DNA of 64,000 nt. Origin: Sulfurimonas sp. Its GTDB lineage: Bacteria; Campylobacterota; Campylobacteria; Campylobacterales; Sulfurimonadaceae. Location of the stretch: contig NZ_JALXBK010000094.1 of NCBI RefSeq assembly GCF_026991475.1, positions 49,814 to 113,813 of the forward strand, given 5' to 3'. The notes beneath the pieces were generated by a model. The model was not told the origin of the DNA, did no database searches, and saw only the letters and a program-made list of their open reading frames with translations. This document shows, in pieces, positions 1 through 8,011 of this stretch (position 1 is the stretch's first letter; each line of letters starts with the position of its first letter). The position numbers were made by a program, and so were the translations under genes.

Positions 1-1661
1 ACATCATGAGGATAGTTACTTAAGAACCAAACTAATATTGCAGCACCAGCAATGAAAGTACCTGCTTTTTTAAGATACATAATAGTCTGCGTTAAAACAG
101 TATGCCAAATAAGCTTCAACGTAGGAAGTCTATACTTTGGCATTTCCATAACAAATGGTTCATCTACACCCTTAAACGCAGTAATCTTCAAAACTTTTGC
201 AAATATAAGCCCTAAAATCGCACCTGAAATATAGATACCAAAAAGGACATTTCCTGCCATACTTTGAGCAAAGAACGCCCCAGTAAAAAGTACATATACA
301 GGAAGCCTTGCTCCACATGACATAAATCCAATGATAAAAAGCGTTAAGAGTCTATCTCTGTCATTTTTCAAAATTCTCGCACTCATATATGCTGGAATAG
401 AACAACCAAACCCTGTTACAAGCGGAATAAAGCTCTGCCCGTGCAAGCCAAACTTATGAAAAAATCCATCGAGTAAAAAGGCAACACGACTCATATAACC
501 CGTTGTTTCGAGTAGTGCAATACCAATAAATAAAATAATAATATTTGGCGTAAAAAGCACAACAGCACCAACACCGCCAATAATTCCATCAACAACTAAA
601 GAGCGTACATCGTCATTTGATATTGTTGGAGCTATAGTGGTTCCAAGCCATGTGAAAAAGGCACTTATCCAATCCATTGGAATATTTCCAAGTGTGAAAG
701 TCAACTGAAACAGACTCCACATAAAAAATAAAAATATGGGAATACCGAAAATAGGATGGATTAGAAGCCTATCTATTTTCTCTGTTAATGTTTTTGCCTC
801 ATGCTTTGTTGTTGTTTGCTTCACAACTTCTGCGACTATACCACGGTTAAACGCAGCATATTCTTCTGCAAATGCCTCTTTTATATCATCAGTATTATGA
901 TGCAATTCTATATGTTTTGAAGCTTCTATGACAATAGGTTGCAGTTCTGTCCATATAGGCTCTTCATGCAGTTTCTCATAAGTTTTTTTATTCTCTTTAA
1001 GTAGATTAATCGCTATATTTCTATAACTGTTTACAGCTTGAAAATTATGCTTTTGTAAATAAGAGACAATATTTTCTATCTCCTCTTCAACTGCTTCACT
1101 AAAAATAAGTTTAGGCTCTTTTTTCTCCCCTTCAAACTTTTTCACAACAGTATCAATTAACTCTTCAATCCCTGTTTTTGCAGCTGCCGAAACTTTTACA
1201 CAAGGAATATTGAGCAGTTCACTCATATATTGTGCATTTACTTCTATGCCCTCTTTATCCGCTTCATCACTCATATTTAGCGCTATTACAAGTTTTTTAC
1301 TCATTGTGAGCAGTTCAGAAGTAAGTTGAAGATTTTTTTCTAAATTGGTAGAGTCCATAACATTAATAATAATGTCATACTCTTCAGCACACAAATAGTT
1401 ATGTGTAACTCTCTCTTCTATTGTATAATCAGTAAAAGCATAGGTTCCTGGCAAATCAACAACTGTAAATTTATAATCTTTATAATCAAAAAGCACTTCT
1501 GTTTTATCAACCGTTACACCAGAAAAATTTCCAACATGTAGATGTGCATTACTCACCGAGTTAATGAGCATACTTTTTCCAACATTTGGTTGTCCGACAA
1601 GTGCTACTTTAATATGTTTGGCAGTTATTGGACAAATTATTTTTTCATTACTCTCTTTCAT
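1..1661 (-). CDS. feoB: Ferrous iron transporter FeoB (N-terminal 553 residues, cut by window edge)
   Basis: FeoB is the GTPase-coupled inner-membrane permease for Fe(II). Translation of the minus strand from ATG at 1661 stays open to base 1. A G-domain comes first, with the P-loop GQPNVGKS at residues 23-30, the switch motif DLPGT at 69-73 and NMSD as the G4-like motif near 126. An alpha-helical linker follows, then the start of the gated membrane core, with glycine-rich stretches such as GFGCSIPAYMSARI and FMSCGARLPVY that are typical of FeoB. About 553 residues are visible; the usual length is about 700, so the last membrane segments lie to the left. The start ATG overlaps the feoA stop in an ATGA, so the two are translationally coupled. 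The identification is secure. Confidence 0.95.
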   Translation of the reverse strand, partial: MKESNEKIICPITAKHIKVALVGQPNVGKSMLINSVSNAHLHVGNFSGVTVDKTEVLFDYKDYKFTVVDLPGTYAFTDYTIEERVTHNYLCAEEYDIIINVMDSTNLEKNLQLTSELLTMSKKLVIALNMSDEADKEGIEVNAQYMSELLNIPCVKVSAAAKTGIEELIDTVVKKFEGEKKEPKLIFSEAVEEEIENIVSYLQKHNFQAVNSYRNIAINLLKENKKTYEKLHEEPIWTELQPIVIEASKHIELHHNTDDIKEAFAEEYAAFNRGIVAEVVKQTTTKHEAKTLTEKIDRLLIHPIFGIPIFLFFMWSLFQLTFTLGNIPMDWISAFFTWLGTTIAPTISNDDVRSLVVDGIIGGVGAVVLFTPNIIILFIGIALLETTGYMSRVAFLLDGFFHKFGLHGQSFIPLVTGFGCSIPAYMSARILKNDRDRLLTLFIIGFMSCGARLPVYVLFTGAFFAQSMAGNVLFGIYISGAILGLIFAKVLKITAFKGVDEPFVMEMPKYRLPTLKLIWHTVLTQTIMYLKKAGTFIAGAAILVWFLSNYPHD

Positions 1662-1885
1662 ATCTCTTTTACCTCTATTTGTGCAGCTTCTTCAGAACGA
1701 AGTGCCAAACGCATCTTCCCCACCTTAATTTCAATAGTCTTTTTACGTGGAGCCTGTGCCAATACTTCTAACTCAGCATCTTTCATAATACCAAAAGAGA
1801 TAAGTCTCTGTTTCAAATCATACGCTGCATTTAGCTTAGAAACTTTTACTTTTTCACCTCTGTCACAATCTAACAAATTTTTCAT
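1658..1885 (-). CDS. feoA: FeoA, small SH3-like Fe(II) transport protein
   Basis: This 75-residue protein has the FeoA fold signature: a short basic barrel-like sequence with GEKVKVSKL near the start, LKQRLISFGIMKDAELEV in the middle and an ALRSEEAAQIEV end. FeoA is a cytoplasmic protein thought to assist FeoB. The gene lies 12 bases after the upstream porin gene and its TGA stop overlaps the feoB ATG, so porin, feoA and feoB appear to form one operon behind the Fur-like site near 3240. Length is normal for the family. Confidence 0.9.
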   Translation of the reverse strand: MKNLLDCDRGEKVKVSKLNAAYDLKQRLISFGIMKDAELEVLAQAPRKKTIEIKVGKMRLALRSEEAAQIEVKEI

Positions 1886-1897
1886 TTGACTCTCTTT

Positions 1898-3169
1898 TTA
1901 AAAATTATAATGTAGCATTACCTGCGCACGGTTCCAGTCATTAGCTGTTTTTGCACTACTTTGTCTATCCTCTTCAATCACATACACACCACTTACAATA
2001 AACTCATCATTTACATTGTATTCAAGCCCAATATCTTGTTCCCTAATATGGGCTTTAATATTTAAACTGTCCTTGCCACCAAAAAAATTACCATATGCAT
2101 AAAGAAGGTTAAAATTATCATAATTATACGACATTCCACTAACAATAGCCTGAGCTTTTCTATCTATTGCTATTACATCTATTGTCATCGTATCCATACT
2201 TGTAAAAAGGGAACCTCCACCTGCTCCTAAATAGAATTTATTACCATGAGAAGCATCACAACTGTTGTAGGCAAAGTTTACCCCAAGACCACTAAATATA
2301 AATTCCAACATTCCACCGTAAACATCTGCATCATATCCACTGCTTGAGAGTTCATCTTCTTTTAAAAGTTGTACCATTGCGTGCAGATTCACACTTTTTG
2401 TAAGAGGATAATTTATACCTGTGTCAAAATAAATTGCATTTGTGGTATCTGTAAAATTATAAAACCAAGTATTAAGCTCATAAACATCATCATAACTGAC
2501 TCCAGCAAAATTTATCCCATTTTTTACAATAGCACTCCAACCCTTATCCAAATCGGCATCAATACCCTGCCAATTATTTATGCGTCCTGCCATTAAGTTA
2601 AATCCACTAAGTTTATAACTAGCCACATACGCTTCAAAACTATTTTGAATCATTCTAGTATCATCACTATCCGCAAGTGGAGTGTCTAGCTGCTGTCGAC
2701 CAGCTCTAAAATTAAAATTTTTATGCATATAGTTGATGTATGCTTCTCCTATTGTTGTATATTCCCCTTTTGATGAAGAGAGCTCATCATTATGTACTTC
2801 ATTTTTCCCACTTGCAAGAGGAATGTCATGCGAAGTATAAACCGCTACACCAGCATTGAAACCATTAAACTCTGCCAACTCATACTTTAATATTCCACCT
2901 ATAGCTGTTGCATAGTCGTTTGCGACTCCACTCTCTTTTTGCTTATATCCGGCATACATGGTTTTAAATTGTCCTGAAACTTTTCCATCTTTAAACATAT
3001 GTTTAAAATTATCTACCATAGATACATTCTTATCTTGCATCTTTGAGACTTGTCCCATTACCTCTTTTACAGAGTGCAAGCGCTTTCTTGGTGCAACTTC
3101 CCCAGCAGTTAAAGCTACACTAAGAGAAGTTATAAAAAGCATTGTCAATACACTTTTAGCCATCTTCAT
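1898..3169 (-). CDS. OprD-type outer membrane porin, first gene of the feoAB operon
   Basis: A 423-residue outer membrane beta-barrel protein. It has a signal peptide (MKMAKSV..., hydrophobic core, cleavage probably after LTAG or nearby), then a short helical segment and alternating aromatic or glycine strands ending in a terminal Phe (MLHYNF), the usual barrel-assembly signal. RAGRQQLDTPLADSDDTRM and a late FGG loop are typical of epsilonproteobacterial OprD-family porins. It sits directly in front of feoA and feoB behind a palindromic Fur-like site, so I infer that it lets iron or an iron chelate across the outer membrane. Substrate is not shown by the sequence. An ATG at 3163 is an alternative start; AGGGG seven bases upstream supports 3169. 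Confidence 0.75.
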   Translation of the reverse strand: MKMAKSVLTMLFITSLSVALTAGEVAPRKRLHSVKEVMGQVSKMQDKNVSMVDNFKHMFKDGKVSGQFKTMYAGYKQKESGVANDYATAIGGILKYELAEFNGFNAGVAVYTSHDIPLASGKNEVHNDELSSSKGEYTTIGEAYINYMHKNFNFRAGRQQLDTPLADSDDTRMIQNSFEAYVASYKLSGFNLMAGRINNWQGIDADLDKGWSAIVKNGINFAGVSYDDVYELNTWFYNFTDTTNAIYFDTGINYPLTKSVNLHAMVQLLKEDELSSSGYDADVYGGMLEFIFSGLGVNFAYNSCDASHGNKFYLGAGGGSLFTSMDTMTIDVIAIDRKAQAIVSGMSYNYDNFNLLYAYGNFFGGKDSLNIKAHIREQDIGLEYNVNDEFIVSGVYVIEEDRQSSAKTANDWNRAQVMLHYNF

Positions 3170-3227
3170 CCATATACCCCTAAATAATTTTCAGAAATAG
3201 TAACCATTATCAACTTATATTTTACTT

Positions 3228-3252
3228 AGTAATGATAATAAATATCATTACT
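3228..3252. promoter_or_regulatory. Fur-box-like palindrome upstream of the porin-feoAB operon
   Basis: A perfect 10-bp inverted repeat, AGTAATGATA-ataaa-TATCATTACT, very close to the classic Fur operator built from GATAAT units. On the minus strand it sits at the expected -35 position of a TATAAG -10 candidate (3214-3219), where a bound repressor would block the porin-feoAB promoter. A weaker half-site (CCATTATC) lies at about 3204. Fur is known to control feo genes in many bacteria; its action here is inferred. Confidence 0.75.
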
Positions 3253-3284
3253 GTATCTATTTTATTTCTCTGTTTATATCCATT

Positions 3285-3293
3285 TGCTATAAT
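3285..3293 (+). promoter_or_regulatory. Extended -10 promoter of pssA
   Basis: TGCTATAAT is an extended -10 (TG-N-TATAAT) 28 bases before the pssA ATG. Epsilonproteobacterial sigma-70 promoters have a strong -10 and no conserved -35, and this fits. A ribosome binding site AAGGAA follows at about 3312. Confidence 0.6.
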
Positions 3294-3321
3294 TACCTTT
3301 CAATAATTACTAAGGAACAGT

Positions 3322-3879
3322 ATGAAATTTTTATGGACACCCACTTCGCATTTTAATCTAGCCAATCTTTTTACTTTTGTAAATATAGCAGCTGGGCTTA
3401 TGGCAACTTACTTTATCACACAAAATAATTTTGTTCTTGCAATTATTTTAGCGTGGATTGGTGGTGCATTTGATATTTTTGATGGAAAAATTGCTCGTAA
3501 ATATAATCTTTCAAATGAATTTGGTATTCAACTAGACAGCTTTGCAGACTTTTTAAGTTTTGTCCTTGTTCCTGTGTTTTTAATCTTTCAAGCATCTTAT
3601 GCTCCAACACTTAGCGGATTTTGGCTTATTATTGCTGCAGTTGTAAGTATATACTATGTTATTTCAGGACTACGCCGCCTTATACATTTTAATATAAATG
3701 CAGATGCAGGAGAAGTTGAAAACTATTTTACAGGTGTTCCTACTCCTCTTGGAGCTATACTTTTATGGCTGACATATTTACTCAACACCTACGCTATTTT
3801 ACCTGCTGGCGGTGTTATTTTATTTATGCTTGTCATTGGATGGAGCCTTAATTCAACTATAAAAGTAAAACATCCCTAG
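3322..3879 (+). CDS. pssA: CDP-diacylglycerol-serine O-phosphatidyltransferase
   Basis: A 185-residue integral membrane enzyme that condenses CDP-diacylglycerol with serine to give phosphatidylserine, precursor of phosphatidylethanolamine. The CDP-alcohol phosphatidyltransferase signature is complete: DIFDG, then KIAR, a Gly eight residues on, and LDSFAD (residues about 52-76), supplying the metal-binding aspartates. Several hydrophobic helices follow. It is shorter than some PssA proteins but normal for the compact class II type in this phylum. Phosphatidylglycerophosphate synthase shares the signature; the SGLRRLIHFNI segment and length favour PssA. The gene is alone on the plus strand. Confidence 0.85.
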   Translation: MKFLWTPTSHFNLANLFTFVNIAAGLMATYFITQNNFVLAIILAWIGGAFDIFDGKIARKYNLSNEFGIQLDSFADFLSFVLVPVFLIFQASYAPTLSGFWLIIAAVVSIYYVISGLRRLIHFNINADAGEVENYFTGVPTPLGAILLWLTYLLNTYAILPAGGVILFMLVIGWSLNSTIKVKHP

Positions 3880-3895
3880 TTTTACTTTTATCATT

Positions 3896-4282
3896 TTACT
3901 TTGAGTTTACCCCATAGCGCCCAGTTCCTATTAGCACAATCACTAATGCCATTACAAAAAACATAAGCGGCGTTTCAAAACTAAATGCACCATATTTTGT
4001 AAATGAGAGATGAAATCCATAAGCAAGATAGATAGCCATCAACATATTAAACGCAACAATACCTGAAGCGATACGCCCATAAAGTCCTAAAATAATAAAC
4101 AAAGGAGCAATAAGTTCTCCTACATAAACACCATAGGCAAAAAATGCGGGTAAGCCAGCAGAAATAACTAGAGCGTGTACGCCACCTATGCCATGGATTA
4201 ATTTATGAATACCATGCGCTAAAAGCAAAGATCCAAGTGTCACACGTAAAAGCAGTTTCGCAATATCTGGATATGTAGGCAT
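3896..4282 (-). CDS. DoxX family membrane protein
   Basis: A 128-residue, four-helix membrane protein. LLLRVTLGSLLLAHGIHKLIHG at the start and YVGELIAPLFIILGLYGRIAS in the middle are characteristic of the DoxX/YphA family. Members have been linked to thiosulfate:quinone oxidoreductase subunits and to redox stress, but most have no defined reaction. It follows a 66-residue gene after a 2-base gap and probably shares its transcript. Nothing here shows a DoxD-type partner, so no substrate is assigned. Confidence 0.8.
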   Translation of the reverse strand: MPTYPDIAKLLLRVTLGSLLLAHGIHKLIHGIGGVHALVISAGLPAFFAYGVYVGELIAPLFIILGLYGRIASGIVAFNMLMAIYLAYGFHLSFTKYGAFSFETPLMFFVMALVIVLIGTGRYGVNSK

Positions 4283-4284
4283 TT

Positions 4285-4485
4285 TTATTTCTCCTGTGCT
4301 TGTTGTTTTCTAAATTTACACGAACCAATAGTTATCTCTTTACCCTTAGAAATAACCTCTTTTACATAGCGCAGTGTTCCTTGCACATCTGCATCACCTA
4401 TCTCTTCTTCAATAATTTTTAAAAGCTCATTCTCATCTGTTAAAGTCCATTTTTTTTCATAATTGTAGCGCGTTTGAATTTGCAT
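4285..4485 (-). CDS. Small uncharacterised protein upstream of doxX
   Basis: A 66-residue soluble protein of unknown function. It opens with a polar strand-rich segment (MQIQTRYNYEKKWTLTDE), continues with an acidic amphipathic helix (LLKIIEEEIGDAD) and ends basic (KFRKQQAQEK) after a single Cys. A ribosome binding site AAAGGAT precedes the ATG, and the tight spacing to the DoxX gene supports a real two-gene operon. I do not recognise the family. Confidence 0.6.
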   Translation of the reverse strand: MQIQTRYNYEKKWTLTDENELLKIIEEEIGDADVQGTLRYVKEVISKGKEITIGSCKFRKQQAQEK

Positions 4486-4524
4486 ATTTATCCTTTTAAC
4501 TTCACAATCATAGCAAAATTAAAC

Positions 4525-5769
4525 TCAAAATTTCTCACTCTTAAGTGAAAGCTCTTTTTTAGGCTTCAAGCCTAACTCTTTCATTGTTTGTGCTCTTTTT
4601 ATAACATTCCCTTTTCCGCTGCTAAGTCTATTCATCGCTTTATCATAAGCATCATGAGCTTTGTTTAGATGCGCTTCTATATTTTGCATCTCCTCCACAA
4701 AAAGCACTAGTTTGTCATACATCGCTTCAGCCTCTTTAGCTATTTTTTGTGCATGTTCTTCCTGTCTTTGTGTACGCCAAATATGTTCTATAGTTCGTAG
4801 CGTAACAAGTAGAGTCGAAGGAGAGACTACAAGTATTTGACTCTCATATGCATGCTTAAAAAATTCACCATCCTCTTCAAGCGCAAGTAAAAATGCTCCT
4901 TCAATTGGCATAAAAAGAAGTACAAAATCAAGTGTATTTACCCCTTGCAATTTTTCATACTCTTTGTTAGAAAGTTCTTTAATATGCGCAGAAATACTTG
5001 CTATATGCTCACGAAGTGCTCTCTTTTTGGCTGCCTCATCCTCTGCGTTTACAAAACGCTCATACGCCACAAGTGAAACTTTTGAATCAACAATAATATC
5101 TCTATTTTGCGGCATATGAATAATAACATCTGGTCTATATGTTCTATTTTCATCTGATTTTAGTGTTGCTTGGAGTTCATACTCCACACCTTTTCTCAAG
5201 CCTGATTGTTCCAAAATATTTTCTAAAACAAGCTCACCCCAGTTTCCCTGCATTTTGTTTTCAGATTTTAGTGCTTTAGTAAGGTTAAGCGCCTCTTGTG
5301 AGAGTTGCTCATTCATCTTTTGTAAACGCAGTAGTTCATCTTTAAGTAAAAAACGCTCTTTAATATCTACTTCAAACTGCTGGCGTGACTGTTTAGAAAA
5401 ATTTGCCACCTGCTCCCGAAAAGGTGCCAAAAGCAACTCAATTTGCTCTTTATTTAAGGCTCCAAACTCTTTTGATTTCTCATCAAAAATTTTGTTGGAA
5501 AGCATTTTAAACTCTAAAGACAACTCCTCTTTTGTGCGTTTAAGTGTCTCTATTTTCTCTTTTGAGTAGTACATTTCATTTTCATATCTTGTATTTAACA
5601 CAGCATAATCTATTTCTAAACTCTTATACTCCTGCTCAAGCTCTTTAAACTCTTGTACTTTTTTAATTAATATTTTATTTACCGAAAGCTCTTTTACATA
5701 AAGAATCACAAACACCAGCAATATAACAAGAAGCAAAGCACCTGCAATTAACAGAAGATTCAGATCCAT
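4525..5769 (-). CDS. rmuC: DNA recombination protein RmuC
   Basis: A 414-residue protein with an N-terminal membrane anchor (residues about 4-26), a long coiled coil (about 30-175) and the RmuC nuclease-like domain. The latter carries QGNWGELVLENILEQSGL, RPDVIIHMPQ and DSKVSL, the PD-(D/E)xK-like core. RmuC limits inversions and rearrangements at short inverted repeats in E. coli. The gene is transcribed alone, away from the DEAD-box helicase gene. Length and domain order are normal. Confidence 0.9.
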   Translation of the reverse strand: MDLNLLLIAGALLLVILLVFVILYVKELSVNKILIKKVQEFKELEQEYKSLEIDYAVLNTRYENEMYYSKEKIETLKRTKEELSLEFKMLSNKIFDEKSKEFGALNKEQIELLLAPFREQVANFSKQSRQQFEVDIKERFLLKDELLRLQKMNEQLSQEALNLTKALKSENKMQGNWGELVLENILEQSGLRKGVEYELQATLKSDENRTYRPDVIIHMPQNRDIIVDSKVSLVAYERFVNAEDEAAKKRALREHIASISAHIKELSNKEYEKLQGVNTLDFVLLFMPIEGAFLLALEEDGEFFKHAYESQILVVSPSTLLVTLRTIEHIWRTQRQEEHAQKIAKEAEAMYDKLVLFVEEMQNIEAHLNKAHDAYDKAMNRLSSGKGNVIKRAQTMKELGLKPKKELSLKSEKF

Positions 5770-5881
5770 ACATCATCCTAATATTTTTTCTTTATTATAT
5801 CTTTTATTGTCTTTTGTAACATTATAAATTAATTTAATTAATAACATTTCTATTTTTAATGAAAATTTAGAAATATTTCGC

Positions 5882-5994
5882 TATAATTCCACAAATATTT
5901 TAAGGGGAAGATGCCCTGATAGACCTGAGTACATTTTAGAGAACTTGCGTCATCTCCTTATATATAAAAAGGCTACTTAAAGCCACAAAGGATA
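5882..5994 (+). promoter_or_regulatory. Promoter and folded 5' leader of the DEAD-box helicase gene
   Basis: TATAAT at 5882-5887 puts the predicted transcript start near 5893, leaving a leader of about 100 bases. TAAGG (5901-5905) and AGATG (5909-5913) pair with CATCT and CCTTA (5951-5960), a 10-bp stem with a 3-base bulge around a 37-base loop. A second small hairpin, GGCT...AGCC, lies at 5971-5984. The ribosome binding site AAAGGA is next to it at 5986-5991. Cold-shock or RNA-helicase mRNAs often carry long structured leaders; a regulatory role here is inferred. Confidence 0.5.
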
Positions 5995-7521
5995 ATGATG
6001 CAAGAAAATGCACAAATAGAAGAACCGACAATCACTTTTGATTCATTAGGTTTAAAACCAGAGATATTAAAAAGCGTAAAATTTGCAGGTTTTACTGTAC
6101 CTTCACCAATTCAAGAACAAGCTATTCCTGTTGTTTTAGCAGGTCGTGATATGGTTGGACAAGCACATACTGGTACTGGTAAAACAGCTGCGTTTAGTCT
6201 TCCTGCACTAAATAATATGAAACTAGACGGAAGCGTTGAGCTTTTAGTAATCACACCAACTCGTGAACTTACAACACAAGTAAGTGATGAAATTTTCAAA
6301 TATGGTCGTAACTTAGGTGTAAAAACTGTTACTGTTTATGGCGGTAGCTCATACAAACGCCAACTTGACCTTATAGGTAGAGGTGCATCAGTTGTTGTTG
6401 CAACACCTGGTAGAATGCTCGACATTCTTAAACGCGGTATGCTTAATAACTTTGCACCAAGTATGGTTGTTCTTGATGAAGCTGATGAGATGCTTGATAT
6501 GGGATTTTTAGATGATATTAATGAAATATTTTCATATCTTCCAACAAATCGTCAAACACTTCTTTTTTCAGCAACAATGCCACAACCAATTAAAACACTT
6601 GCTGCAAAAATTTTAAAAGATCCTGAGTTTATCTCTATCACTAAAGGTGAAACAACAAATACAGACATCGAACAACTCTACTATGTAATTGATGAGCATG
6701 AACGTGATGATGCTATTATCCGTCTTATGGATTCAGAACAAACAAAAAAAGCAGTAGTGTTTTGTCGTACAAAATCTGAAGTAGATAGACTCTCAAATGT
6801 TCTAAGCAATGCAGGTTACCTTGCAAATGGTCTGCATGGAGATATGGAACAACGTCAACGTGAGACTGTTATTAAAGGGTTTAAAAGTGACTCTATAAAA
6901 GTTCTTGTTGCTACTGATGTTGCTGCTCGTGGTATTCATGTAAACAATATTGAACATGTATTTAACTACCATATTCCATTTGACCCAGAGAGTTATGTTC
7001 ACCGTATCGGTAGAACTGGTCGTGCAGGTACAAAAGGAAAAGCAATTACACTTTTAACTCCATTAGAGTTTAAAGAGTTGCAACGCATTAAGAAAAAAGT
7101 TGGTACATCTATGGAGCATGCATTTGTTCCTAGTAAAACAGATCTTCGTGCAACTACAATTGATAAAATTGTAACAAATATTGAAAATCAAAAAATCTAT
7201 GATGAAGCACATGTAGTCATCGAAAGATTGAGAGATGATATTGATGAAGAGACTATTATGTTCAAACTTATCTCTATGATTTTAGATAAACAAGACATTA
7301 AGGGACCAAGTAACATCGGTATTCCTGCTGATAAACTTGTAGCTATTTTGGAGCGTGCTTCTAAACGCAATGACAACAGAAGAGGTGGTCGTGGTGGTAG
7401 TTATCGTGGTAACAACCGTAACCGTTCTGGCGGTAGTCGTAGCCGTAGTAATTCTAGCCGTGATGGCGGTGGATACAGAGGTAACAGAAGTAATTCTAAC
7501 CGCAACAGAAACAGAGACTAA
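5995..7521 (+). CDS. DEAD-box ATP-dependent RNA helicase with Arg/Gly-rich tail
   Basis: A 508-residue RNA helicase of the DeaD/CshA/RhlE kind, likely to act in ribosome assembly, cold adaptation and mRNA decay. Motifs in order: Q motif GFTVPSPIQ (about 32-40), I AHTGTGKT (about 57), Ia PTRELT, Ib TPGR, II DEAD (about 160), III SAT, V ATDVAARGIHV and VI HRIGRTGRAG (about 335). A helical and RNA-binding-like domain follows, then from about 462 a 47-residue low-complexity tail of RGG, NR and SR repeats, which usually binds RNA. Two adjacent ATGs open the frame; the second (5998) is better spaced from AAAGGA. Exact orthology (deaD, rhlE or cshA) cannot be set from the sequence. Confidence 0.9.
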   Translation: MMQENAQIEEPTITFDSLGLKPEILKSVKFAGFTVPSPIQEQAIPVVLAGRDMVGQAHTGTGKTAAFSLPALNNMKLDGSVELLVITPTRELTTQVSDEIFKYGRNLGVKTVTVYGGSSYKRQLDLIGRGASVVVATPGRMLDILKRGMLNNFAPSMVVLDEADEMLDMGFLDDINEIFSYLPTNRQTLLFSATMPQPIKTLAAKILKDPEFISITKGETTNTDIEQLYYVIDEHERDDAIIRLMDSEQTKKAVVFCRTKSEVDRLSNVLSNAGYLANGLHGDMEQRQRETVIKGFKSDSIKVLVATDVAARGIHVNNIEHVFNYHIPFDPESYVHRIGRTGRAGTKGKAITLLTPLEFKELQRIKKKVGTSMEHAFVPSKTDLRATTIDKIVTNIENQKIYDEAHVVIERLRDDIDEETIMFKLISMILDKQDIKGPSNIGIPADKLVAILERASKRNDNRRGGRGGSYRGNNRNRSGGSRSRSNSSRDGGGYRGNRSNSNRNRNRD

Positions 7522-7538
7522 AAACTCCTCCACTCTTA

Positions 7539-7562
7539 AAATGTTCCTCTTTTGGAACATTT
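7539..7562 (+). terminator. Hairpin after the DEAD-box helicase gene
   Basis: AAATGTTCC-tctttt-GGAACATTT is a perfect 9-bp inverted repeat 17 bases after the stop codon. The run of T after it is short, so termination efficiency is uncertain. The A-rich left arm also allows reading on the minus strand. Confidence 0.5.
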
Positions 7563-7615
7563 CTCCAAACTCAATAAATACAATAAACTCCATAAAATTT
7601 TGATATAATGAACTT

Positions 7616-7996
7616 ATGAAAAATTTAATTATATACGAAAACTCCCATTTTTACATAGAAAAAGAGAAAAGTGAAATCCCTTGGGTTAAAATATTTTCTA
7701 AAGAACCATACAAAGAGCTAGGTGATATGCCAAAAGCATTGCGTTTAGAATTATGGGAAATATATTATATTGTCGAGGAGGAGATGAAAAAATATTACAA
7801 ACCCCATAAAATAAATATGGCATCATTTGCAAATATGCTTCCTCGTGTCCATATACATGTTATGGCAAGATATAAGGAAGATAGTTACTTTCCTAACCCT
7901 ATGTGGGGAAAAAAGCTACGAGAATCAAATTTAAAATTGCCAAAAGAGGAGCTATTTTATAAAAATCTGTTCCATGCATTAAGCAATAAAAATTAA
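7616..7996 (+). CDS. HIT-domain (histidine triad) family protein
   Basis: A 126-residue HIT-like nucleotide hydrolase or transferase. The C-terminal signature reads PRVHIHVMARY (about residues 94-104), matching the family pattern His-x-His-x-His-x-x except that the first His is Arg; the middle, catalytic His is kept. ANMLPRVHIHVMARY and a PMWGKKL segment resemble bacterial diadenosine-polyphosphate hydrolase relatives. The first half is less typical. The gene is isolated, with TATAAT-like sequence (tgatataatga) immediately before the ATG, suggesting a very short leader. Substrate is unknown. Confidence 0.75.
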   Translation: MKNLIIYENSHFYIEKEKSEIPWVKIFSKEPYKELGDMPKALRLELWEIYYIVEEEMKKYYKPHKINMASFANMLPRVHIHVMARYKEDSYFPNPMWGKKLRESNLKLPKEELFYKNLFHALSNKN

Positions 7997-8011
7997 TAAA
8001 TTTTTTTTAAA

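Noticed and set aside
1542..1889. A 115-residue plus-strand frame across feoA and the feoB start
   Set aside because: It lies antisense to two clearly recognised genes and has no family resemblance.
7282..7603. Val/Thr-rich frames opposite or shifted to the helicase tail
   Set aside because: They mirror the RGG/NR repeat codons of the helicase and have no start signals.
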